Shown: one piece after another, positions 52,288 through 59,955 of the stretch | How the letters are laid out: every line of letters begins with the position of its first letter | Position numbering within the stretch: the first letter of the stretch is position 1 | DNA from: Arsenicibacter rosenii | GTDB taxonomy: Bacteria > Bacteroidota > Bacteroidia > Cytophagales > Spirosomataceae | Reading direction: 5' to 3' | Length of the DNA stretch: 64,000 nt | Assembly (NCBI RefSeq): GCF_001870735.1 | Contig: NZ_MORL01000016.1 | Span: 52,061 to 116,060 of the forward strand | Made by a program: the position numbers and the translations under genes | The notes under the pieces: model-generated | Seen by the model: only the letters and a program-made list of their open reading frames with translations | Told to the model about the DNA's origin: nothing | Databases searched by the model: none

Positions 52288-52812
52288 ATGAAACCAGTAA
52301 AATCGACAGCAGAAATATTGGCTTTTAAAGCACTCAACCGAGACATAGAAAAGACTTGGATTGATTGGGCTGTTGACATGCTTATGGCTGGTTTCGACAC
52401 AGAGAACTTAGCAATACTCGCTGGTGAATTTGAGCCTTATAATCAATTTCAGCTGCAGGACTTGACGAGCAAGATTCTTGACGAATTGCGGCTCGACTAT
52501 TCAGACAAAAACCAGACCATTAAAAAGTATGCTTGCTATCTCATTGACAAATCACTTGAGGGAGAACTCGACAACGCCAAAGTTCTTGACAAATTGAAAG
52601 ACATTTGCATCGAACTTGATTATGAAAAATACTTATACGACTTTTATTTACTTTACTTCGCCAAAGACGACTTATCCTATTCAGAGAATCAATGGTATTG
52701 GGACGGAGCGACAAGAGAAAATATTGATGAGATAATAACAGACTATTTTAAAAACTGGAAGACAAACTGTATGACATGTGAAGAAACAACGACCGCACAA
52801 CACGGATTTTAA
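52288..52812 (+). CDS. Orphan helical protein (cassette 4)
   Basis: A 174-residue acidic, mostly helical protein: ALNRDIEKTWIDWAVDMLMA, GFDTENLAILAGEFEPYNQF, TSKILDELRLDYSDKNQTIK, and a tail DEIITDYFKNWKTNCMTCEE. There is no signal or membrane helix and no known catalytic motif. Its C-terminal residues (QHGF and the stop) are encoded inside the downstream cassette-end hairpin, so the end of the protein depends on that recombination site. The compact alpha-helical build resembles immunity-type proteins, but I would not assert that. Confidence 0.65.
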   Translation: MKPVKSTAEILAFKALNRDIEKTWIDWAVDMLMAGFDTENLAILAGEFEPYNQFQLQDLTSKILDELRLDYSDKNQTIKKYACYLIDKSLEGELDNAKVLDKLKDICIELDYEKYLYDFYLLYFAKDDLSYSENQWYWDGATRENIDEIITDYFKNWKTNCMTCEETTTAQHGF

Positions 52813-52927
52813 GTCAGGCAGGGTGATGTACGAACTTGACGTTTTGTGCTTCTATTCAAGTTCAGTGCAGGTTGACAGCTTTGTACTCCGAAATCCGCCC
52901 GAACGCAAAGCCCTGAAACCGTTAGCG
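52795..52927 (+). repeat. Cassette-end hairpin, second family (cassette 4)
   Basis: GCACAAC-ACGGATTTT on the left, then GTCAGGC, TTGACGTTTTGTGCTTCTAT, and TCCGAAATCCGCCCGAACGC, ending CCGTTAGCGG. CGGATTT pairs with AAATCCG: both arms changed together relative to the copy at 52128 (CGGGTTT/AAACCCG), which is a compensatory change showing the stem is maintained. The left end overlaps the 3' end of the preceding gene. Confidence 0.7.
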
Positions 52928-52958
52928 GTAATGCTAATGTAACAAAGAAATAAAAGAG

Positions 52959-53492
52959 ATGCCACCATATTACGACATATACGGACTTTCAAGACATCGT
53001 AATAAAAAAACCATTGAGAAGTTTCTAAGCTATTTTTCAATAAGGGGAGATATTGAAAATAGAGAAGAGGAAGAAATTACCGTTCACAAAAATGAGAAGT
53101 ACAATATAAAAGAAACCTGGACATCAATAAACTCTTTAACAGAAGTAATTGATTTCGGCCTTGAAAATAAAACTTTGGGTTTTGCTTTTTATATAAGTAA
53201 CCACCTAAAAGAAGGAGTAAATAATATTATATTAAAGTTTACGTTTGATGGAAAAATCATATTTGGAATATCTGTTGAAGAAAAGAGAATATCTGACAAT
53301 GGAAAGCTAATTGACAATTACGACAAAGCTCTTGAAATTGAAAAGACAATTGCAGAACTGACAAACTCTACAAAAACTTCCATTCAATTTGAATACGCAC
53401 CATCAGACGATGAAGAAGAGTTTGACAGTGATATTGAAATGTGGCGAACTATGAATGAAGAGAAACGAAAAATAATAAGCACTTACCGCTAA
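52959..53492 (+). CDS. Orphan protein (cassette 5)
   Basis: A 177-residue protein: MPPYYDIYGLSRHRNKKTIE, FLSYFSIRGDIENREEEEIT, LKFTFDGKIIFGISVEEKRI, and an acidic C-terminus (PSDDEEEFDSDIEMW). No signal peptide or membrane helix. The family is unknown. Its stop codon lies inside the CGCTAAC of the following cassette end. Confidence 0.65.
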   Translation: MPPYYDIYGLSRHRNKKTIEKFLSYFSIRGDIENREEEEITVHKNEKYNIKETWTSINSLTEVIDFGLENKTLGFAFYISNHLKEGVNNIILKFTFDGKIIFGISVEEKRISDNGKLIDNYDKALEIEKTIAELTNSTKTSIQFEYAPSDDEEEFDSDIEMWRTMNEEKRKIISTYR

Positions 53493-53600
53493 CAAGGGTT
53501 TTGCCCCGTTTTCGCTCGCGTTCCGCGAGTGGAAAATATCAAAAAGGGCTCGCTACGGCGCACCGTTCCGGCCCGAAAGCTGGCCTGTCACAAAACAACA
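53487..53600 (+). repeat. Left half of the last cassette end, apparently truncated
   Basis: CGCTAAC (53487-53493) followed by AAGGGTTTTGCCCC matches the left ends of the sites at 52128 and 52795. No matching right core (GTTAGCG) is seen before normal-composition sequence resumes. The stretch includes a small hairpin CTCGCGTTCCGCGAG. Confidence 0.55.
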
Positions 53601-53681
53601 TAAAGAGCGGATCAACTCCTTGGGCTTTTTTACACATGAGAATCTTACACAGCATGCGATTATACACACAAACGTTTCATT

Positions 53682-54164
53682 ATGAGACAAATACCTTTTC
53701 TGTTTTTATTAGCTATTCCATTGAGCTGTACTAGCCGAAAATCCGAAACACTGTCCACAACGAAACCTGATACCAGCCTACCACCTGCATACATTTCCAT
53801 TGATACAAGTGACGGGCAACCATTCCGGACGGTGATTGATGAAAACAATACCAACCTTCAGGTCTCTGAACAGGAGATTCAGTTTATTGACAGCCTGCTT
53901 CAACGACATATAGACACACACAACCGCAAATCAGATAAAGTATTCTTTATTGACCTGTCGACATATAAACGCCAGTATTTTCCCACATTAAACGCCAGGA
54001 AAGAGAAAGAAGTAGAAGTAAACTGTTTCTGCTCAGCTCCCGACAACGATGACTGGAAAACCCGACGGATAATGGGTAAAGACGGTGGCAATTGCTACTT
54101 TACCGTCACTGTAAACATAAAAACCGGACAGATTTCACGTTTCCATATTAACGGATTGGCATAG
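53682..54164 (+). CDS. Small lipoprotein of unknown function
   Basis: A 160-residue protein with a lipoprotein signal (IPFLFLLAIPLSC). The mature part is beta-rich with YISIDTSDGQPFRTVIDENN, FIDLSTYKRQYFPTLNARKE and a late CFCSAPDNDDWKTRR and GGNCYFTVTVNIKTGQISRF. The repeated Cys residues may form a disulfide. No family is recognised. It lies just right of the cassette array and has chromosome-like composition. Confidence 0.75.
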   Translation: MRQIPFLFLLAIPLSCTSRKSETLSTTKPDTSLPPAYISIDTSDGQPFRTVIDENNTNLQVSEQEIQFIDSLLQRHIDTHNRKSDKVFFIDLSTYKRQYFPTLNARKEKEVEVNCFCSAPDNDDWKTRRIMGKDGGNCYFTVTVNIKTGQISRFHINGLA

Positions 54165-54257
54165 ATTTAAGCCTCGTAGCCACGCATAGTGCCGATGCGA
54201 AACCCATACCTGATGCTTGTGGACCAGGCAACAAACCATTATCTTACACCTTTAGAC

Positions 54258-54671
54258 ATGAAACACCTCAACATCACCGCCGCCTTTCTTTTGTTGATGG
54301 CATGGCTCGCCCTGTGCAGCTACAGTTATATGTATCGCCGGATTGTAGTCACGCTGTTTGCCCCTGAAAACACGGTTTCCTTCAGGTACACAACGCGGCG
54401 GGCCGAATTCAACATGAGGGAAGAAGTATCCTGGAAAACCGGAGAACGAAAATACGCTACCATCGAAGCCCATTTCAACCGCTACAGGCAGTGCCACCCG
54501 ACTACGGCCGATACGGTCCTCTATCGCACGTTCCGGAAAGACGCCTGGCAGTTCTGGAACTGGTTTGCGTTTTTCACCCATCCCCGCTATAAGCTGCCGT
54601 ACATCGATCCAGCTACGGTACCGCAAAGCCCCCGCACAATACCGCCAGGTATCTGTCCGGAGGAGGGCTGA
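54258..54671 (+). CDS. Small single-pass membrane protein
   Basis: I chose the ATG at 54258 (MKHLNITAAFLLLMAWLALC), giving 137 residues; the frame extends 23 codons upstream without protein character. One N-terminal hydrophobic helix is followed by YMYRRIVVTLFAPENTVSFR and a basic, mostly extracytoplasmic part ending ..PPGICPEEG. No known domain is recognised. Confidence 0.6.
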   Translation: MKHLNITAAFLLLMAWLALCSYSYMYRRIVVTLFAPENTVSFRYTTRRAEFNMREEVSWKTGERKYATIEAHFNRYRQCHPTTADTVLYRTFRKDAWQFWNWFAFFTHPRYKLPYIDPATVPQSPRTIPPGICPEEG

Positions 54672-54809
54672 GTCTGCCCAAAAAGGTGTAGCTTCGTCAG
54701 GCAAACAGAACAGGCCTGAAACGCCTGCGTAGTCAGTGTGTTAGCACGGGACTCCGGTAACGCAACGGGCGCGAAAAACGGTGTACGAACAAACAGAAAT
54801 AACAATACA

Positions 54810-55178
54810 ATGAAAAAGGTAACAGGAATCGGGGGCATTTTCTTTAAAAGCAAAGACCCCAAAGCAGCCACCGAATGGTATCAGAAACACCTCGGCCTCG
54901 ACACCAACCCATACGGAGCAACATTTGCGTGGTATGAACGCCCGGACAGCCCCCAACAAGCACAGACGCAATGGACACCGTTTCCACAGGATTCCGGCTA
55001 TTTTGAGAAGGACTACATGATTAATTACCGGGTGGAAAACCTGGAAGCGCTGGTTGAGACGCTGAAAAACGAAGGCGTGACCATCGTTGACGCCATCGAA
55101 ACCTATTCGTATGGCAAGTTCGTGCATATTCTCGACGGTGAAGGCAACAAAGTGCAGCTTTGGCAACCCATTGACTAA
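54810..55178 (+). CDS. VOC-superfamily (glyoxalase-like) protein
   Basis: I chose the ATG at 54810 (MKKVTGIGGIFFKSKDPKAA), giving 122 residues. It shows the VOC fold pattern: GIFFKSKDPKAATEWYQKHL, YMINYRVENLEALVETLKNE, GVTIVDAIETYSYGKFVHIL and DGEGNKVQLWQPID, where the terminal Glu-equivalent position can bind metal. These proteins include glyoxalases and antibiotic-resistance dioxygenase-like enzymes. A second VOC gene follows by 50 bp. Confidence 0.9.
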   Translation: MKKVTGIGGIFFKSKDPKAATEWYQKHLGLDTNPYGATFAWYERPDSPQQAQTQWTPFPQDSGYFEKDYMINYRVENLEALVETLKNEGVTIVDAIETYSYGKFVHILDGEGNKVQLWQPID

Positions 55179-55228
55179 ACCCATACCTACCCGAATGCAG
55201 GGTACAGTCATTTTAAACAACACGTCTG

Positions 55229-55642
55229 ATGAAACAACTATTTATCAACCTGCCGGTTAAGGATGTCGACGCCTCAAAAGCTTTTTATACACAGCTCGGG
55301 TTTACCGTTAATCCGTTGTTTACCTTCGACGATCAGGCCTGCATGGTCTGGAGCGACCAAATCTATGTCATGCTCCAGGCTTATGATATGTTTTCGTCGG
55401 GCAACCCCAAGCCCCTTGCCGACCCCGCCAGCCATACCATCGCCACCTTCACGCTTCCGGTAGACAGTATTGAGCAGGTGCATGAAATCGTCGGAAACGG
55501 GCTGAAAGCAGGCGGAACCGAACACACGCCCATGCTGGATGAGGGCTTTATGCAACTCCGCAACATTGACGATTTAGACGGGCATACCTGGGGGATCATG
55601 TACCTGGACCTGAATAAATTTAAACAGATGACCGGCCGATAA
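55229..55642 (+). CDS. VOC-superfamily protein
   Basis: A 137-residue protein of the PhnB/glyoxalase-like VOC group: LFINLPVKDVDASKAFYTQL, GFTVNPLFTFDDQACMVWSD, FTLPVDSIEQVHEIVGNGLK, DLDGHTWGIMYLDL. The conserved DGH..G motif marks the metal-site end. It follows the other VOC gene and may share its transcript. Confidence 0.9.
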   Translation: MKQLFINLPVKDVDASKAFYTQLGFTVNPLFTFDDQACMVWSDQIYVMLQAYDMFSSGNPKPLADPASHTIATFTLPVDSIEQVHEIVGNGLKAGGTEHTPMLDEGFMQLRNIDDLDGHTWGIMYLDLNKFKQMTGR

Positions 55643-55691
55643 CCGCTCAGCCATAACCTACAGAGTACGTTTTAAAAACACCACTGACATC

Positions 55692-56477
55692 ATGACCACG
55701 AAAATACTTACAGGCGAGTTAATGCGCTATGACGAACAGGGAATGGAAGGCGGTGATCTGATTATAGTCGAGAAAACATATAAAGGTCTGGGGCCTGCGG
55801 CTTATACCCTGTCGAATGGCAGTAAGGTATGGGACCACAACGACAACAACCGCTCCGGAATAATTACCGCGACAGAAGCTTTCCTTGACAACAGGTGGTT
55901 GCCATTCCCTGATCCGATCTGTCACGATAAAGACTATCAACTGTCGTCGCTCTTCCTTGGCGAGTCCAAAGGAGACCGGGAGGCAGACAGACGGCTTTCC
56001 AGGAAATATCATTTTACGATCAGCTACGCCGTCGAGCGGCTTAATGATCTATATGGAAACGGCAACTGGCGAATCGACCGACACCTTCCGTTTGTTATCT
56101 TAAACGACGGTAGTCATGTTCATTTGAGAGATACGCCAACTACCACGCCCTCAAGACCTTATAGCATCAGCACGGATACCAAAATGAGATTTACCGTAAG
56201 GTGGCACGATGGGGTAACCCAATATCATGTATCCTCAGACAATCTGTTTGTAGAACAGTGGGACTTAAAAGGATTGCATAGGCTGAACGATACCGATATG
56301 CTGAAAGTGCTCGATCCTGTCACCAACCGCATTATCTGCGAAGGCCGGTTAAACACAATACCCTTGAAAGTATTCAGCGACACGCCTAAAGGCCATTTTG
56401 AGCACGACAGCAGCGGCCACTGGGAGCAATACTTTTCAGGTGGCTACTTCGCAGAACTGCACCGATATACAGATTAG
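55692..56477 (+). CDS. Protein of unknown function
   Basis: A 261-residue protein. It starts MTTKILTGELMRYDEQGMEG and continues with ICHDKDYQLSSLFLGESKGD, FTISYAVERLNDLYGNGNWR, MRFTVRWHDGVTQYHVSSDN and a late HFEHDSSGHWEQYFSGGYFA. No signal peptide or membrane helix. I recognise no catalytic motif. Confidence 0.65.
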   Translation: MTTKILTGELMRYDEQGMEGGDLIIVEKTYKGLGPAAYTLSNGSKVWDHNDNNRSGIITATEAFLDNRWLPFPDPICHDKDYQLSSLFLGESKGDREADRRLSRKYHFTISYAVERLNDLYGNGNWRIDRHLPFVILNDGSHVHLRDTPTTTPSRPYSISTDTKMRFTVRWHDGVTQYHVSSDNLFVEQWDLKGLHRLNDTDMLKVLDPVTNRIICEGRLNTIPLKVFSDTPKGHFEHDSSGHWEQYFSGGYFAELHRYTD

Positions 56478-56636
56478 TAACCCAACTTCACATTCTCCGG
56501 CAAATAGCAGTTCGCTCTGTCCTACCCAGCCCCATCCTATCCCGCATAGTCGGATTTGATGCGTTCGCTGCCGCTTGCCTGTTATATGGTTTTACCATAC
56601 CTTACGGGTACCTCTTGCTGAATTATACAACTTTAT

Positions 56637-57170
56637 ATGAAAATTGGCTTAGTCAGACACTTTCACGTACAGAAACCATTCCCCGAAAAGAAGCTTTTGT
56701 CAAAGGATGATGTAATTCAATGGTTTGCTGAATACGACCATACCGAAACCCTTGCCTATAAACATGTTGATCTGGCAGGCATTCCCTGGCAACACTGTTA
56801 TGCCAGCCCCATGCGCAGGGCCGTCAGCACCGCACAGCATATTTACTCCGGACCTATCAGCGAAATAACGGCACTACAGGAACTGAACATCCTGCACCGG
56901 TTGCCGGACCGCATCCGGCTCCCGTTCCTGCTCTGGGCGCTTCTCGTCCGGATTAAATCACACTCGTCCAACGCCGACATGGATGCTTTCCGGAATGACA
57001 TCTGTGCGTTTCTGGATACCATGCTGGCCAACAACAACGGCAATATCCTGATCGTCAGTCATTGGTTTGTGATGCGGATTATGCGGGAAGAACTGATCAA
57101 ACGTAACTTTACCGGCAACTGGTCCAGATCCATTGACAACGGGGCTCTCTATGTCTTTGAACGCGCCTGA
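56637..57170 (+). CDS. Histidine-phosphatase-like protein
   Basis: A 177-residue protein with the histidine-phosphatase (PGM) pattern: GLVRHFHVQKPF (RHF in place of the usual RHG, catalytic His kept), CYASPMRRAVSTAQHI, LQELNILHRLPDRI and the second His in ILIVSHWFVMRIM. Such enzymes dephosphorylate sugars or proteins through a phosphohistidine. The RHG to RHF change affects the usual glycine after the catalytic His and might reduce or alter activity. Confidence 0.82.
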   Translation: MKIGLVRHFHVQKPFPEKKLLSKDDVIQWFAEYDHTETLAYKHVDLAGIPWQHCYASPMRRAVSTAQHIYSGPISEITALQELNILHRLPDRIRLPFLLWALLVRIKSHSSNADMDAFRNDICAFLDTMLANNNGNILIVSHWFVMRIMREELIKRNFTGNWSRSIDNGALYVFERA

Positions 57171-57196
57171 GTATACGACCTTTCACGACGGCTGTG

Positions 57197-57204
57197 TACT
57201 TTTG
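57197..57204 (+). promoter_or_regulatory. TACTTTTG, Bacteroidota -7 element next to the start
   Basis: Matches TAnnTTTG and ends 5 bases before the ATG of the S41 peptidase gene. It implies a leaderless or near-leaderless transcript. No clear -33 TTTG was seen. Confidence 0.45.
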
Positions 57205-57209
57205 CGGCA

Positions 57210-58304
57210 ATGAGACGGCTAACCATACTATTTATTCTGATTTGCGCCGGCGCATTCGGGCAAACCCCGAAAAAGCTGAGCCGGCCGGAACGCGATTTCG
57301 AGGCTTTCTGGACAACATTTAAAGACAACTACGCCTTCTTTCGGCTCAAAGGCGTGAACTGGGACAGTACCTACCTGACATACAGACCACTGATTACGCC
57401 GAAAACGCCCCAAAAAGCATTACTTTCTGTTTTCGGGCAGATGGTTGATCCGCTGAAAGACGGCCACATTACCATCTCAAAAGGCGACGACATCCTGTAC
57501 AAAGGCAAACACGAGTCGCAGTTCCGGCAGGAATTTAAGGGCATTGAACAGCAGTTCCGGCAAACCGTTGACACAACGCTGCAACGGTATGGATTTCAGA
57601 AACCCGCTGGTGTGGGTCCGGTGTTTAAGGGCGAACACCTTTATTACCTGTCCACATCGGCCGACGTTGCTTACCTCCGGATCACCCGCTGTTTTGGCAC
57701 ACCGGAAAGCCTCTTCGACGACCGGAAGGAAGCGGAAGACCTTAAACTGATGCTTCACCTGGCAGATAGCCTGCTGAACCGGATCCGGCACACCAAAGCC
57801 CTGATTATTGACGTACGGACCAACGGCGGCGGGCACGGCGGCCTTGAACTCGCTTCCCGGTTTATCAAAGCCAAAACGCTGACCCATTATAAGGCCATCC
57901 GGCAAAAAGGCAGTTATGATACCTTTACCGCGCCCGAACCGCAGTATAGTCTGCCCAACACCGGAGTTCAGTACCTGAAACCGCTGCTTATCCTGACCAG
58001 TGACCGGACCGCGAGTTCGGCCGAAGACTTTACGATTGCGCTCTACCGGCAGGACAACGTCACGACCATCGGGACGCATACGTCCGGTATGCTATCGGAT
58101 ATGTTCAGCGGCGAGCTGTCGGACAACATTGCCTTTACCCTCTCCAATCAGGTTTATTACTCGGCAGACAACCAAATGCTGGAAGACAAGGGTGTTCCCC
58201 CAACCATTACCATCATCAACACCCGACAAGACATCGCGGCCCGGAAAGATCCTGTGCTGGTGAAGGCTATTGAGGTGATTGCGGATAAAAATGGTCGTCG
58301 TTAG
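57210..58304 (+). CDS. S41-family peptidase
   Basis: A 364-residue exported protein (signal: LFILICAGAFGQ). The N-terminal region (FEAFWTTFKDNYAFFRLKGV) is typical of C-terminal-processing (S41) peptidases of Bacteroidota, followed by LKDGHITISKGDD. The peptidase core shows IIDVRTNGGGHGGLELASRF, then the nucleophile in SDRTASSAEDFTIAL, and SGELSDNIAFTLSNQVYYSA. It degrades or processes proteins in the periplasm. Confidence 0.92.
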   Translation: MRRLTILFILICAGAFGQTPKKLSRPERDFEAFWTTFKDNYAFFRLKGVNWDSTYLTYRPLITPKTPQKALLSVFGQMVDPLKDGHITISKGDDILYKGKHESQFRQEFKGIEQQFRQTVDTTLQRYGFQKPAGVGPVFKGEHLYYLSTSADVAYLRITRCFGTPESLFDDRKEAEDLKLMLHLADSLLNRIRHTKALIIDVRTNGGGHGGLELASRFIKAKTLTHYKAIRQKGSYDTFTAPEPQYSLPNTGVQYLKPLLILTSDRTASSAEDFTIALYRQDNVTTIGTHTSGMLSDMFSGELSDNIAFTLSNQVYYSADNQMLEDKGVPPTITIINTRQDIAARKDPVLVKAIEVIADKNGRR

Positions 58305-58306
58305 GC

Positions 58307-58870
58307 TTATAGAAGTGCGTGCAGATAATTTGCCGTATTAATTAACCCGTTACGCCTGAAACTTTCTAATACCGCAAACTCGTCCATTGCCGGATTACGT
58401 TTATTTAATACTAACTCCTTAAATGCCCGCAATGCTTTGTCATGATTCAAATCAATAATGTCTGTCAGGAAATCATCTGCGGCAACGGCTTTAAGATCAA
58501 AAGTTGCTAAATACTCATCCGGGAAATCTTTGAGGTTATTGGTTACAATTATGTTCGCATTCGCTCTAATAGCAGCAGCCAACACATGCCTGTCTTTTTC
58601 ATCCGGTAAGGCTAATGTGGGAATCAGGCTTTCATAATTCCGTACCAGGGCATCAGGAAATGCCAGATTGGCTTTATTTACCCGCTTAGCTGCCTCCGGC
58701 TCAGATATGCCTTTTCGTATCATAACCTCTTGCCACTCATCAAAAATAGTACGGCTCCACTTTGGCGTATATAAATCATAATATGCAAACCAAAACAGTA
58801 AATCCCTGATAACAACCGGAAAAACCACATTTGTATCAAGAACGGCCGTAAACCGCACACTATGAATCAT
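58307..58870 (-). CDS. PIN-domain toxin
   Basis: A 187-residue protein with a PIN nuclease fold: first Asp in AVLDTNVVFPVV, conserved acidic region DEWQEVMIRKGISEPEAAKR, DEKDRHVLAAAIRANANIIV and NLKDFPDEYLATFDL. The four acidic residues that hold Mg2+ in PIN RNases are all visible. It overlaps the upstream HTH gene by 11 bp, so the two are co-translated as a toxin-antitoxin pair. It converges with the S41 gene, leaving only 2 bp between them. Confidence 0.88.
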   Translation of the reverse strand: MIHSVRFTAVLDTNVVFPVVIRDLLFWFAYYDLYTPKWSRTIFDEWQEVMIRKGISEPEAAKRVNKANLAFPDALVRNYESLIPTLALPDEKDRHVLAAAIRANANIIVTNNLKDFPDEYLATFDLKAVAADDFLTDIIDLNHDKALRAFKELVLNKRNPAMDEFAVLESFRRNGLINTANYLHALL

Positions 58871-59315
58871 AAAGCCCTATTTCTTCGTCAAAATTCATTA
58901 TATCGATAATGTGTTTTCTCTGTTCTTCTTTCATCTGTTGCTTATACGTTATCACATCTTCCAGTAAAATTCGCCGGTGTTTACCTACTTTCGTGAAGGC
59001 TATTTTCCCTTCTTCCAGGAGCTTAATTAGATGAGGTCTGGAACAACCAAGAATTTCAGCGGCTTTCTGTGTTGTTACCTCTGCCGCAACCGGAACAATA
59101 GACATTGGCTTTCCTTCACTCATTGCCTTGAGAATTTCACTTAATAACTGCAAAGCCCGTAACGGAATCCGGATGCGTTCATGCGTTTCTTCGATTTCAA
59201 TTTCTGTTTCTTCGGCCTTAAGCAGCGTCAGAACGGATGCCAAAGCTGAATAAGACTCAATAGCTACCTTCTGCTCTGCTTTTGTCGGCCTTTTTATTTG
59301 TGCTAAAGTTTCCAT
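58860..59315 (-). CDS. HTH (excisionase/MerR-like) antitoxin
   Basis: I chose the ATG at 59315 (METLAQIKRPTKAEQKVAIE), giving 151 residues; the upstream extension reads through the operator repeats and is unlikely. The N-terminal half is helical (SYSALASVLTLLKAEETEIE, RALQLLSEILKAMSEGKP). A DNA-binding domain follows: TTQKAAEILGCSRPHLIKLL, EEGKIAFTKVGKHRRILLED. This is an excisionase-type winged HTH. It is the probable antitoxin and autorepressor of the PIN toxin. Confidence 0.88.
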   Translation of the reverse strand: METLAQIKRPTKAEQKVAIESYSALASVLTLLKAEETEIEIEETHERIRIPLRALQLLSEILKAMSEGKPMSIVPVAAEVTTQKAAEILGCSRPHLIKLLEEGKIAFTKVGKHRRILLEDVITYKQQMKEEQRKHIIDIMNFDEEIGLYDS

Positions 59316-59343
59316 ATATCGCTGTTTTACCAGCAAATTTAAA

Positions 59344-59378
59344 CAAAATATTCGCAACAAACGAAATATTCGCAACAA
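59344..59378 (-). promoter_or_regulatory. Tandem direct repeat, probable operator of the PIN/HTH pair
   Basis: AAATATTCGCAACAA occurs twice with an 18-bp period (59346-59360 and 59364-59378). It lies upstream of the antitoxin start, where an excisionase-type HTH repressor would bind. Autoregulation is inferred. Confidence 0.6.
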
Positions 59379-59417
59379 GTACCTCTCCAAGCAGATTGGT
59401 AATCTACTTTCGTTATA

Positions 59418-59439
59418 CTCCGGATATGTAAATCCGGAG
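59418..59439. repeat. Perfect 8-bp hairpin CTCCGGAT/ATCCGGAG
   Basis: CTCCGGAT-ATGTAA-ATCCGGAG, between the divergent PIN/HTH pair and the DUF2200 gene. It may be a small operator or a hairpin in the 5' region of the DUF2200 transcript. Confidence 0.6.
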
Positions 59440-59488
59440 AAGTGGAGGTATCTTGCTTCATAATCCTCTTTCGGTCAACACAATACAT

Positions 59489-59839
59489 ATGGACAATTCA
59501 CGTATTTACAAGATGTCGTTTGCCGGCGTCTATCCGCACTATATTCAGAAGGCGGAGAAAAAAGGCCGCACCAGGGCCGAGGTCGATACCATTATCCGCT
59601 GGCTCACCGGCTATTCGCCCGAAGCATTGCAAGCGCAGATCGACGCCCGGACCAACTTCGAAACCTTCTTCGCCGAGGCTCCGCAGCTTAACCCCAACGC
59701 GGTTAAAATCACCGGCGTTATCTGCGGATACCGGGTCGAAGACATTGAGGACCCCCTCGTACAGAAGGTCCGTTACCTGGATAAACTGATTGATGAACTG
59801 GCGAAGGGCAAGGCTATGGCGAAGATTTTGCGGGGGTAG
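59489..59839 (+). CDS. DUF2200-family protein
   Basis: I chose the ATG at 59489 ([20 protein letters not shown]), giving 116 residues. It matches the DUF2200 family along its length: [80 protein letters not shown]. The function is unknown. It is a small cytoplasmic protein. Confidence 0.9.
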   Translation: MDNSRIYKMSFAGVYPHYIQKAEKKGRTRAEVDTIIRWLTGYSPEALQAQIDARTNFETFFAEAPQLNPNAVKITGVICGYRVEDIEDPLVQKVRYLDKLIDELAKGKAMAKILRG

Positions 59840-59955
59840 TATTGACCTAAACGAGTCTTCCGTATTAATTTTGCGGGAGTACTACCGCTAAACGTAGCGG
59901 CAGGTGTCATGCTTTAATAAATGAAATTTAACCACTATCTTTTATTTATTAGATT

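Larger units (their letters stand above)
49216..53600 (+). mobile_element. Integron-like gene-cassette array without integrase (CALIN-like)
   Basis: Six genes, all plus strand, are strongly AT-rich compared with both sides and separated by long imperfect hairpins. GTTAGGCACAATA occurs at the left border (49216) and again at the end of the first hairpin (50418), as expected for the 3' core left at each cassette junction. The hairpin at 50228-50424 has attC geometry. Later junctions (52128-52259, 52795-52927, 53487 on) are a second family of related hairpins. No tyrosine recombinase IntI is found within the window. The right end appears truncated near 53.6 kb. Bacteroidota origin of such sites is noted from memory only, not checked. 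Confidence 0.7.

Noticed and set aside
49231..53492. Phage remnant or defence island
   Set aside because: No phage structural, integrase or nuclease genes, and the hairpin-separated single-strand layout fits gene cassettes better.
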